This document shows, piece after piece, positions 1 through 5,362 of a DNA stretch of 5,362 nucleotides. The DNA comes from an uncultured Balneolaceae bacterium. GTDB taxonomy: Bacteria; Bacteroidota; Rhodothermia; Balneolales; Balneolaceae. Below the pieces are notes generated by a model that saw only the letters and a list, made by a program, of their open reading frames with translations, searched no databases and was not told the DNA's origin. The translations under genes were made by a program, and so were the position numbers. The stretch spans positions 1-5,362 of the forward strand of contig CALJMB010000075.1 of the NCBI GenBank assembly GCA_937982515.1, given 5' to 3'. The first letter of the stretch is position 1. Every line of letters starts with the position of its first letter.

Positions 1-1251
1 GATGCATTCTCTTCGAGTTTTACCTATGATAATAACGGCAACCTGGTCAGCCAGAGCGGCAAGCTGACCGATGTGGCGTATGACCACCGCAACCTGCCGG
101 TGCACTTCTGGCTGGAGGGCGGGGACGAGCTCATCGCCAACTACAACGCCGACGGGCAGCGTATCCTGAAAGAACTGAAAGGCGGGGCCTGGCAGTTTTA
201 CGTGCGCGACGGGGCCCAGACGCTGGCGGTGATTGACCAAAGCGGGTTCTCTCATTTTAACCTGATCGGCAATGAAGTGTTTGGCCGGTATGATGATTCC
301 GGCAGCCGGCGATATTACCTGACCGATCACCTCGGCAGCACGCGGGCCGTGGTAGACGACGCAGGTACCGTTTTAGAAACCTTTGATTACTACCCCTTCG
401 GGTTGCTCATGCCCAAGCGCAATACCGCTGGGGCGAATACGATGGAGAAATATACCGGACACAAACTCGACGAAGAGGCGGGGTTGAACGCTTACTATAT
501 GGTCAGCCGCTACTACGATCCGGCGACCGCACGATTCTGGAGCACCGATCCAATCCTTGGTGAGCGTCTGCCTTTGGAGCTGTTAGATCTCGAACCGCGA
601 TTGCTGGCAACCACACCATATGGGTATGTGTTCGGCAACCCCGTCAATCTGGTAGATTCGGACGGAAGAATGCCTAATTGTCCGAAATGTCCGGAACATC
701 TAGCAGATTGGAAGACAAGTATTGAAGCAGCGTTTGGTCCAATTACTTCATTTATTTCCAATTTAATCTTGCCTGATGCATCTACCGCAAATGTCTCTGT
801 AGAATTAGGTTATAATAATGCTTCAGTGGAACTTAGAGGAGAAACAACAGGGATAACTCAGTTTGATGTGAATGGGCTACCAACAGGTATTGAGCGTACT
901 TCTGAAGGAATTGTGAAAGCAGGTGCTAATGCAGGGCCAGTAAGTGTTTCCACAGATGGTAAATCAACAATAACAAATATTGACGGTGGGAGAATTTCTG
1001 GTCAGTTACAGCTATCCAAGTCTGGTTTTGAAAAAGCAGGAGTTAATGTTGGAAGTAAATTTCTTAGGCCAGGTATTTCGGTAGATAAAAATGCAAGAGT
1101 AGGGTTAAATTACAAAGGAACATTCCAAGGCCAATTGGGCCCCATTCAAGCCAAGGTAAAATACCTTATAGAAAGTATTTGGAATCCATTCCGACCCTTT
1201 GAAAATGCAGCCAAAACATCTGTCGGCATAGAAAATAAACTTCGTCAATAG
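1..1251 (+). CDS. RHS/YD-repeat toxin protein, C-terminal part with unrecognised tip (5' partial)
   Basis: The frame is open from base 1, so the true start lies outside the window; the ATG at 73 is internal. Residues 1-222 (counted from base 1) are RHS core: YD-repeat pieces (YDNNGN, YDHRNLPV), the LTDHLGSTRAV and YYPFGLLMP blocks, an RYYDPATARFWSTDP block, and a closing NPVNLVDSDG near 640-666. In the RHS family the core forms a shell that encloses a C-terminal toxin. The tip (667-1251, 194 residues) starts with a CPKC motif (Cys227, Cys230). Its middle is rich in Gly, Ser, Thr and Val, alternating polar and hydrophobic residues like amphipathic beta strands. I do not recognise it and see no nuclease, deaminase or protease motif. 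GC falls from about 57-63% in the core to about 35-37% in the tip (hand counts of single 60-base lines), which suggests a separately acquired tip. The membrane-protein genes downstream make a membrane-acting toxin plausible; this is inference. Confidence 0.9.
   Translation, partial: DAFSSSFTYDNNGNLVSQSGKLTDVAYDHRNLPVHFWLEGGDELIANYNADGQRILKELKGGAWQFYVRDGAQTLAVIDQSGFSHFNLIGNEVFGRYDDSGSRRYYLTDHLGSTRAVVDDAGTVLETFDYYPFGLLMPKRNTAGANTMEKYTGHKLDEEAGLNAYYMVSRYYDPATARFWSTDPILGERLPLELLDLEPRLLATTPYGYVFGNPVNLVDSDGRMPNCPKCPEHLADWKTSIEAAFGPITSFISNLILPDASTANVSVELGYNNASVELRGETTGITQFDVNGLPTGIERTSEGIVKAGANAGPVSVSTDGKSTITNIDGGRISGQLQLSKSGFEKAGVNVGSKFLRPGISVDKNARVGLNYKGTFQGQLGPIQAKVKYLIESIWNPFRPFENAAKTSVGIENKLRQ
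25..331 (+). repeat. RHS core repeat C, upstream copy
   Basis: This stretch aligns codon for codon, without indels, with 5056-5362 at an offset of 5031 bp. By hand count 75 of 102 residues are identical. It includes a 21-base exact match at 51-71 and 5082-5102. The alignment is cut by the right window edge, so the full repeat is probably longer. Confidence 0.88.
319..459 (+). repeat. RHS core repeat B, upstream copy
   Basis: These 47 codons (from LTDHLGST to MEKYTG) are repeated at 3409-3549 with no indel at an offset of 3090 bp. By hand count 44 of 47 residues and about 113 of 141 bases match. The longest exact run I found is 14 bases, beginning at 328. This is the homology arm shared by the full rhs gene and the orphan lipase cassette. 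Confidence 0.9.
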
Positions 1252-1260
1252 AATTATTAA

Positions 1261-1743
1261 GTGAGAAAAGTAACTTTAAAAACAATAGCAGGATTTGAGA
1301 TATTGACGGGCTTAAGTATGTCCGTCAATATCCTTTTGTTTTTAGCAGGATCTAACTCATTCGAGGTAACACAGATAATTAAGCATTGTATATTCCTGCT
1401 TTTATATTTGAGTATTGCTTTTGTAGGAGTTTTGCTCTGGAGGAATAAAACACTAGGATTAACTTCTTCTATTGTAGTCCAGAGTTTACACCTGCCTACG
1501 TTAAACACTTCGGTTATTGGATATTTGTTTACTGGGGTAGTTGACTCTTTTGTTTATTTAAGATTTGAAGAGGGTTTAGGGCTAGGCTTTGATGGTTATG
1601 TGGGAGGAAGATATACTTTTAATATCCTTCAAGAGGTTACAGAGCTAACAGTTGGAATAAATATAGTTGCTCTTTTATTTCTCCTCATTTTGCTTAGAGC
1701 TCGAAAGAGCAAAGACATGGTGAGTACTGATCAAGATGCTTAG
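1261..1743 (+). CDS. Small polytopic membrane protein, candidate immunity protein for tip 1
   Basis: This 160-residue protein is not a family I recognise. It starts at GTG, 9 bases after the rhs stop. That start keeps the whole first hydrophobic segment, whereas the next in-frame ATG (1318, Met20) would cut into it. Likely membrane segments are residues 9-30, 41-60, a weaker one about 65-92, and 129-146, followed by a basic, polar tail (RARKSK). A short gene of this kind directly after a toxin tip is the usual position for an immunity gene, and an integral membrane immunity protein fits a toxin acting on or through the inner membrane. The immunity role is inferred from position only. No Shine-Dalgarno site is visible. 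The ORF overlaps the next gene by 8 nt, and a hairpin with a T-run lies inside its 5' end (1299-1343). Confidence 0.8.
   Translation: MRKVTLKTIAGFEILTGLSMSVNILLFLAGSNSFEVTQIIKHCIFLLLYLSIAFVGVLLWRNKTLGLTSSIVVQSLHLPTLNTSVIGYLFTGVVDSFVYLRFEEGLGLGFDGYVGGRYTFNILQEVTELTVGINIVALLFLLILLRARKSKDMVSTDQDA
1299..1343 (+). terminator. Intragenic terminator-like hairpin (possible attenuator)
   Basis: An 11-base perfect inverted repeat (GATATTGACGG at 1299-1309, CCGTCAATATC at 1322-1332) extends inward by one G-T and one C-G pair. The result is a 13-pair stem with an 8-base loop. CTTTTGTTTTT (1333-1343) follows at once. This has the form of a rho-independent terminator but sits about 38 bases inside the membrane-protein gene. 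The structure is seen directly; its activity is not shown. Confidence 0.45.
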
Positions 1744-2257
1744 TTATATTCGTTTATTTTTAGTAGTAATAATAGGTGCATCATCATTTTACCTTTTAAA
1801 CAATTTAAAATTTAAGAATTCGGATCTCTCAAATTTTAAAAGAATAAAGGGTGAAGTTAAGTATGTGGCTATAGAGGAATACATAGAAAGAGTTACAGAA
1901 GGGACATATATTGAGAAAGCAAAGCTGAACCTTTTTTTGAGTGATCGAAAAAAATCCATCGAATTAAAGGGAATTCCCCAAGATCAGTTAATACCCATAA
2001 AGACCAGCATCAATCGAGGTGAGTATATCGAAGTATTTTACCGGAAACAATCCCGCGGGTTTTTTAAAGAAAGTGATATAGATGTTGTTCAAATAAATGT
2101 AGATGACTCTGTTATTTATAGTTTAGAGGCATCTAAGAAGTTAACTATGCAGTCGATAATCCAATTCTTGGTAATTATAGCTGTAGCTCTAATCGGATTA
2201 ATTGTTACCTATCGATCTTCAAAACTGAAAGAGTTGCTAAATACAAGTTCCCGATAA
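1736..2257 (+). CDS. Small two-span membrane protein, second candidate immunity protein
   Basis: This 173-residue protein has a hydrophobic segment at residues 5-21, a polar middle of about 115 residues (25-139), and a second hydrophobic segment at 141-159 ending in a short basic tail. This hairpin topology, with a soluble extracytoplasmic or cytoplasmic domain between two anchors, resembles DUF3592-like small membrane proteins, but I cannot assign it to a family. The start ATG overlaps the end of the preceding gene by 8 nt, so the two are probably translationally coupled. It could be a second immunity factor for tip 1, or the surviving immunity gene of a lost tip. The gene is AT-rich like its neighbour. 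Function is unknown, and the immunity role is inferred from position. Confidence 0.8.
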   Translation: MLSYIRLFLVVIIGASSFYLLNNLKFKNSDLSNFKRIKGEVKYVAIEEYIERVTEGTYIEKAKLNLFLSDRKKSIELKGIPQDQLIPIKTSINRGEYIEVFYRKQSRGFFKESDIDVVQINVDDSVIYSLEASKKLTMQSIIQFLVIIAVALIGLIVTYRSSKLKELLNTSSR

Positions 2258-2483
2258 AACTGTATTTATACTTTTATGAGGCCAGCTCCTGCTTGAAGAA
2301 ATCCTTCTGATCGATCCTGATGGGAAAGCCCCTCTTGACGATTATGGATTTGACATAGAAACGGGACAGCTATCTCTTATTAAAGAGACCGAGGATGATT
2401 TTGATGTTATTTATATCGGAACATTTAAAGAAGATGGAGCTTTTGAAAAGTATGGTGAGTCCATCGAAATAAGCAAGGGTACT
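2258..2483 (+). other. RHS-core remnant and DDY-type linker domain upstream of the JAB tip
   Basis: After the TGA at 2277-2279 the frame stays open into the JAB gene. It reads through LLIDPDGKAPLDDYGFD and on to EKYGESIEISKGTL. IDPDGKAP (about 2310-2333) is the closing piece of an RHS core, and the DDYGFD...SIEISKG stretch resembles the linker domain often seen between RHS cores and toxin domains in Bacteroidota. There is no ATG or GTG in this frame before 2484, so the segment cannot be translated from an ordinary start. It therefore looks like the 5' part of a displaced tip cut from its core. The 20 bases after 2257 hold AT-rich sequence, and I see no convincing promoter. Confidence 0.65.
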
Positions 2484-2918
2484 TTGCAAGGAACATTCTT
2501 TAAAGACATTTCTGAGTCTGGTCTTGCCTTCAACAATTTATCGGAAGGGTTACAAACAATGAAATTTCTCTCGTTCAATTCTGAAATAGAATTTAGTGCA
2601 TGGTCTTTTACAAATAGTACGGATGTAGGACTATCTGTTTCTCCATGGGTGGATAATTCATACAGGTCTAGTTTAGACTATTATGCTAAAAAAGATAGAG
2701 TTGGATACTTAGGTGAAAAAATGTTTTCTATACATACTCATCCTAGTACACGGCAAGGATATGGGTATGGGTGGCCAAGTCGTCCGGCAGATATTGAAGC
2801 AAGCAGACTTAACCCAACATACCCCCACTATATCCTATCTCGTCGTCAGGGTATTACCCGATACTATCCTAATGGAAGTACATTTTCCGTAACAGATTTA
2901 AATGGGTATTTTAAATGA
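2484..2918 (+). CDS. Orphan RHS tip with JAB/JAMM-like metalloprotease domain
   Basis: From the TTG at 2484 this encodes 144 residues; an ATG at 2559 (Met26) is the alternative start. The protein carries HTHP (His84, His86) followed by PSRPADIE (Ser99, Asp103) and then a HYILSRRQGITRYYPNG stretch. This order matches the JAB/JAMM metal-binding signature and resembles the JAB-like toxin tips of Bacteroidota RHS proteins. Glu36 (in SEIEFSAW) is the likely catalytic glutamate. Family knowledge: JAMM enzymes are zinc peptidases, often isopeptidases. Oddly, there are 16 residues between His86 and Asp103 instead of the canonical 10, with a GYGYGW insertion. The frame is open upstream to 2280 and carries an RHS remnant, so this is a displaced tip rather than a free-standing gene. 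It overlaps the following lipoprotein gene by 4 nt (ATGA). Whether it is expressed is uncertain. Confidence 0.72.
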   Translation: MQGTFFKDISESGLAFNNLSEGLQTMKFLSFNSEIEFSAWSFTNSTDVGLSVSPWVDNSYRSSLDYYAKKDRVGYLGEKMFSIHTHPSTRQGYGYGWPSRPADIEASRLNPTYPHYILSRRQGITRYYPNGSTFSVTDLNGYFK

Positions 2919-3385
2919 GATTAATAAGAGTATATTATTTGTTCATGATATTCCTAATTGTCGGATGCAACTATGGTAATAATAATATTAGAGATGCTGT
3001 AAAAACATATATACATGAAACTGACAAGGAGAAGATATCTCATATTTCAGTACGAGAATCTGAATATCAACAACTAAAAGTTTATCGGATAGTGTCTGAA
3101 ATTGTTTATAATGAAGGCAGATTACCATCTGACATAATTGAGATAAATGGATACTATGTTTTCATGTATCTTAAAAATAAACCTGAAATTAGCTATGATC
3201 AGATCCCACAGGAGATAATTCAAATTAAAGAAGAATACGACCGAGAAAGGGTTTCTGTTTTTTACACTCCTGATGAATGGATATTTACGGTATGTAACAA
3301 AACCAATCAATTTGAACTTATTAAACATACTGCGCATAAACCACTAAATGAGATCCAAGACCTTAAAGAGATTGAGTGTAAATAA
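2915..3385 (+). CDS. Small lipoprotein, candidate immunity protein for the JAB tip
   Basis: This 156-residue protein has a signal peptide with a good lipobox: hydrophobic residues 7-16, then LIVG before Cys18. The mature protein is polar and lysine- and glutamate-rich, with no motif I recognise. Residue +2 after the Cys is Asn, so there is no Asp inner-membrane retention signal of the E. coli type. The start ATG overlaps the stop of the JAB tip (ATGA), a strong sign of translational coupling and of a toxin-immunity pair. A lipoprotein would protect the periplasm or envelope, which is unexpected if the JAB domain acts in the cytoplasm. Immunity is inferred from position only. Confidence 0.82.
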   Translation: MRLIRVYYLFMIFLIVGCNYGNNNIRDAVKTYIHETDKEKISHISVRESEYQQLKVYRIVSEIVYNEGRLPSDIIEINGYYVFMYLKNKPEISYDQIPQEIIQIKEEYDRERVSVFYTPDEWIFTVCNKTNQFELIKHTAHKPLNEIQDLKEIECK

Positions 3386-3396
3386 TCCATTTAAAT

Positions 3397-4362
3397 TTGC
3401 GCCACTATCTAACCGACCACCTCGGCAGCACCCGGGCGGTGGTGGATGATGGCGGTACAGTTCTGGAGACCTTCGATTACTACCCGTTTGGGCTGCTCAT
3501 GCCGAAGCGGAATACGGCCGGGGCGGGTACTATGGAGAAATTCACAGGTAAAGAACACGACGAAGCTATTGGGCTGGATTATTTTGGGGCGTGGTATTAT
3601 GATGCAGCGATCAGTCGATGGTTAAGTAGAGATCCACTAGCCAATAAATATCCTTCACTGAGTTCCTACAATTATGTAGCTAACAATCCGGTCAATGCCT
3701 TTGACCCGGATGGACAGGATATTTGGTTCGTGCATGGGACGTTTTCGAATTCAGGAACGTGGAGCACTTATATGGATGCCATATCAGCTTGGGAAAATGT
3801 TCTTAGTGATCGGGTTTATGGACGTAATAACACAAATACACTGGCTTCAGCAGGTAACTTCCGATGGAGCGGCGAAAATAATATTGGGGCAAGAGGTGCA
3901 GCTGCAAGAAGGTTAGCCTCTCAGATTGCCGAGGCGAGAGAGCAGAATCCGGAAATGCTGGTTCAACTCGTCGGGCACAGCCACGGCGGAAACGTCTCCA
4001 TTGAGACCGCCAATATCCTCAAGCAGGAGTATGGAATTACGGTGGACCGGCTCGTACTTTTAGGAACGCCTAATCGCTCGGATTATCAACTTGCCGATGG
4101 AGCTGTTACTGATTTAGTCAATGTGTATTCCAACCGGGATGAAGTACAGACTCATGGCGGGAACATCTCGTCGCTGGGCATGTCTTCTCGATTCCGAAAA
4201 GGAGCAACAAACATCAAGGCTGGAACTGTCTTGGTGAATAATGGCGATGGTTCGTTCTCGATCAAACACATAAGTAACCAGGGCCCGATTTCTTCCCATG
4301 TGACGATCCATAATACCCAGGAACTGATCGACTATATAAATCGCATTTTTAATGAAAATTAA
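3397..4362 (+). CDS. Orphan RHS core stub with alpha/beta-hydrolase (lipase-like) toxin tip
   Basis: The frame begins after a TAA at 3379-3381, and the first usable start is a TTG at 3397, 11 bases past the lipoprotein stop. Homology to the RHS core begins just there, at RHYLTDHLGST, so this is a core fragment and not a complete rhs gene. Residues 1-106 are core, ending NPVNAFDPDG. Residues 107-321 form the tip, with an alpha/beta-hydrolase signature: HGTF (His113, an oxyanion-hole type motif), the nucleophile elbow GHSHGG (Ser195), Asp248 in SNRDEV as the likely acid, and His301 in SSHVTIHN as the likely base. Family knowledge: many antibacterial effectors of this class are phospholipases that damage membranes. 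The substrate here is unknown. It is followed after 21 bases by a lipoprotein gene. It may be a silent cassette or may be weakly translated by coupling. Confidence 0.85.
   Translation: MRHYLTDHLGSTRAVVDDGGTVLETFDYYPFGLLMPKRNTAGAGTMEKFTGKEHDEAIGLDYFGAWYYDAAISRWLSRDPLANKYPSLSSYNYVANNPVNAFDPDGQDIWFVHGTFSNSGTWSTYMDAISAWENVLSDRVYGRNNTNTLASAGNFRWSGENNIGARGAAARRLASQIAEAREQNPEMLVQLVGHSHGGNVSIETANILKQEYGITVDRLVLLGTPNRSDYQLADGAVTDLVNVYSNRDEVQTHGGNISSLGMSSRFRKGATNIKAGTVLVNNGDGSFSIKHISNQGPISSHVTIHNTQELIDYINRIFNEN
3409..3549 (+). repeat. RHS core repeat B, downstream copy
   Basis: This is the partner of 319-459, and the reading frame is kept. Most differences are synonymous third-position changes. Homology fades sharply after the MEKFTG codons, where GC drops from about 60% (3481-3540) to about 43% (3541-3600) by hand count. 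Confidence 0.9.
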
Positions 4363-4383
4363 GAAAACGATAGGGATAACTAA

Positions 4384-4881
4384 ATGAAACGATCATGGAA
4401 GATTATTCTAATTGCGGTAACAATTTTAATGCTTTTTACTACGGCATGTATGAGAAGTGATCAATTCGAAAAGGTAGCTCAAGAAACCATTGATTCTACA
4501 ACATTTGTAAAGTCCAATACCGCCATTAGTGCTTTCCGGGAAAACGGATATGAGCTAAAAGAAATAGATAATAAAATTAGGCTCGGTTACCAAAGCCATG
4601 ATCAGACGTTCCCAAATGTGGTTTTTATAAAATATTTTGATGAAAACTATATTGGCTTGATTACAGGTTTGCCATCATTAGATGCAGGATGGAAGTATTT
4701 AATTTTTCCTACGTACTCTGATCTTGTAATACTAAGCAGGAATAATTTAGAGGTACTTTTTCGGAAGCGGATTTATGAATCGGTTTCCGACTTAAATTTG
4801 AAGGATAGATACATCTACTTTGAATATGGAGAATATCCTGATTTAAAGTACGGTCGGTTTCCCTTTCCCTTTCCTGAATAG
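4384..4881 (+). CDS. Small lipoprotein, candidate immunity protein for the lipase tip
   Basis: This 165-residue protein opens with a basic stretch (MKRSWK), a hydrophobic core (residues 7-18) and TTAC at 19-22, a lipobox-like site with Cys22 as the lipid-carrying residue; the -3 position is Thr rather than the usual Leu. The mature part is polar with several aromatic residues and matches no family I know. It begins 21 bases after the lipase stop. AGGG at 4371-4374 is a plausible ribosome binding site at about 9 bases. Family knowledge: immunity proteins of antibacterial lipase effectors are frequently periplasmic or lipoprotein, so the pairing is coherent. The C terminus ends in an odd Phe-Pro run (FPFPFPE) encoded by three hexamers (TTTCCC, TTTCCC, TTTCCT at 4858-4875). 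A terminator follows the stop. Confidence 0.82.
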   Translation: MKRSWKIILIAVTILMLFTTACMRSDQFEKVAQETIDSTTFVKSNTAISAFRENGYELKEIDNKIRLGYQSHDQTFPNVVFIKYFDENYIGLITGLPSLDAGWKYLIFPTYSDLVILSRNNLEVLFRKRIYESVSDLNLKDRYIYFEYGEYPDLKYGRFPFPFPE

Positions 4882-4890
4882 ATTTAAAAG

Positions 4891-4914
4891 CCAGGGTTGA
4901 TACTCTGGATTTTT
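4891..4914 (+). terminator. Rho-independent terminator after the lipase-immunity unit
   Basis: CCAGGG (4891-4896) pairs with CTCTGG (4903-4908) through six pairs, one of them G-T, around a TTGATA loop. ATTTTT follows at 4909-4914. An upstream AAAA (4886-4889) could pair with the T-run, so it may also work on the other strand. It lies 9 bases past the lipoprotein stop, the expected place for the end of a transcription unit. Confidence 0.6.
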
Positions 4915-4932
4915 CAAATTACTCTTCTGACA

Positions 4933-5362
4933 GTGGGTGCATGGATTGATGACCTTAACTACAGCTGCCAGAGCGGGACCAGCCGGCTGGGCAGCATCAC
5001 CGATGCAGTGGCAGGAACCTCCGACGACTGGGATGCCGAGGACGCCACGTTTGGCTACGATGTGGGTGGCAACCTGGCCTCCCAGAGCGGCAAGCTGACC
5101 GACATCGGCTACGACCACCGTAACCTACCGGTGCATTTCTGGCTGAGCAGCGGCGCCGAAGTGGTGGCGGGCTACAACGCCGGCGGCCGGCGCATCCTCA
5201 AAGAACTGAAAGACGGGGCCTGGCAGTTCTACGTGCAGGATGGGCAGCAAACCTTGGCTGTCATAGAACACAGCGGCTTCAGCCATTTTAACCTGGTGGG
5301 GAATAGCACCTTCGGCCGCTGGGAGCCGGGCGGGGCCCGCCGCTACTATATTACCGATCATC
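4933..5362 (+). CDS. Third RHS core fragment (3' partial, start uncertain)
   Basis: The frame is open from 4888 to the right edge. Recognisable RHS core begins about 4951 (DDLNYSCQSGTSRLGSITDAV) and continues through YDHRNLPVHFW and RRYYITDH at the edge. It lacks the N-terminal bulk expected of a full rhs gene, which is usually over 1000 residues. The GTG at 4933 is the first in-frame start after the terminator but has no visible Shine-Dalgarno site, so it may not be a real start. GC is high (about 68% in 5161-5220 by hand count), like the first core and unlike the lipoprotein gene just upstream. The tip and any immunity gene would lie beyond the window. Most likely this is another displaced core-tip cassette carrying a longer homology arm than the lipase one. 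Confidence 0.75.
   Translation, partial: MGAWIDDLNYSCQSGTSRLGSITDAVAGTSDDWDAEDATFGYDVGGNLASQSGKLTDIGYDHRNLPVHFWLSSGAEVVAGYNAGGRRILKELKDGAWQFYVQDGQQTLAVIEHSGFSHFNLVGNSTFGRWEPGGARRYYITDH
5056..5362 (+). repeat. RHS core repeat C, downstream copy
   Basis: This is the partner of 25-331 at 5031 bp, with no indel over 102 codons, truncated by the window edge. Protein identity is about 74% by hand count. Confidence 0.88.

Noticed and set aside
513..761. Reverse-strand open frame of 82 codons
   Set aside because: It lies wholly inside the rhs gene on the opposite strand, shows no domain, and crosses the core-tip border. It is a shadow of the coding strand.
1257..1508. Reverse-strand open frame opposite the first membrane gene
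   Set aside because: It shadows the + strand gene, which has better context (directly after the rhs stop, overlap with the next gene).
2258..2330. Insertion-sequence end or attachment site at the junction before the JAB tip
   Set aside because: I looked for inverted ends, target duplications and transposase remnants and saw none. The junction is better read as a truncated RHS core.
3122..3337. Reverse-strand open frame opposite the first lipoprotein gene
   Set aside because: It lies inside a well-supported signal-peptide gene and has no motif of its own.
3389..3396. ATTTAAAT palindrome just before the lipase stub
   Set aside because: An 8-base AT-only palindrome is expected by chance in AT-rich sequence, and there is no partner copy at the other junctions.
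3695..3916. Alternative + strand frame inside the lipase gene
   Set aside because: The main frame carries RHS and hydrolase motifs across this whole region, so this is an out-of-frame shadow.
4114..4311. Reverse-strand open frame inside the lipase gene
   Set aside because: It lies opposite the conserved Asp and His part of the hydrolase and has no support.
4843..5361. Two reverse-strand open frames opposite the third core fragment
   Set aside because: The + strand frame encodes clear RHS core; GC-rich coding DNA commonly leaves long antisense frames.

Overview
The window reads as a polymorphic-toxin (RHS/YD-repeat) locus in tandem-cassette form. A GC-rich conserved RHS core appears three times, each time in a different state, separated by AT-richer toxin tips and small membrane or lipoprotein genes. 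The core wording (YDHRNLPVHFW, LTDHLGSTRAV, YYPFGLLMP) and the weak or absent Shine-Dalgarno sites suggest the Bacteroidota/Rhodothermota-Balneolota group. That is a judgement from sequence style, not a proven assignment. All genes lie on the + strand.

Layout. (1) 1-1251: the 3' end of a large rhs gene, entering from the left edge, with an unrecognised glycine-rich C-terminal tip. (2) 1261-2257: two overlapping small membrane-protein genes, the candidate immunity genes for tip 1. The first contains a striking hairpin plus T-run about 38 bases into its coding sequence. (3) 2280-2918: an orphan tip that keeps only the last few core residues (IDPDGKAP), then a DDY-type linker domain and a JAB/JAMM-like metalloprotease domain (HTHP...D). 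It overlaps by 4 nt with (4) 2915-3385, a small lipoprotein gene. (5) 3397-4362: a second orphan tip that begins abruptly inside the RHS core (at LTDHLGSTRAV), keeps about 105 codons of core, and ends in an alpha/beta-hydrolase lipase-like domain (HGTF, GHSHGG). (6) 4384-4881: another small lipoprotein, the likely lipase immunity, followed by a compact rho-independent-type terminator at 4891-4914. (7) About 4933 to the right edge: a third stretch of RHS core, with no convincing start, running off the window.

How it may work. The first rhs gene is the presumed expression copy. The downstream units look like stored toxin-immunity cassettes. The core stubs align codon for codon with the first copy (offsets 3090 and 5031 bp, no indels), so recombination between core copies would delete the intervening DNA and fuse a new tip in frame. 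Candidate immunity genes match the likely site of action: polytopic or bitopic membrane proteins after tip 1, and lipoproteins after the lipase and JAB tips.

Nothing in the window looks like a tRNA, rRNA, CRISPR array or transposase. Longer non-genic stretches are absent apart from 2258-2483, which is accounted for as an RHS remnant plus linker domain.
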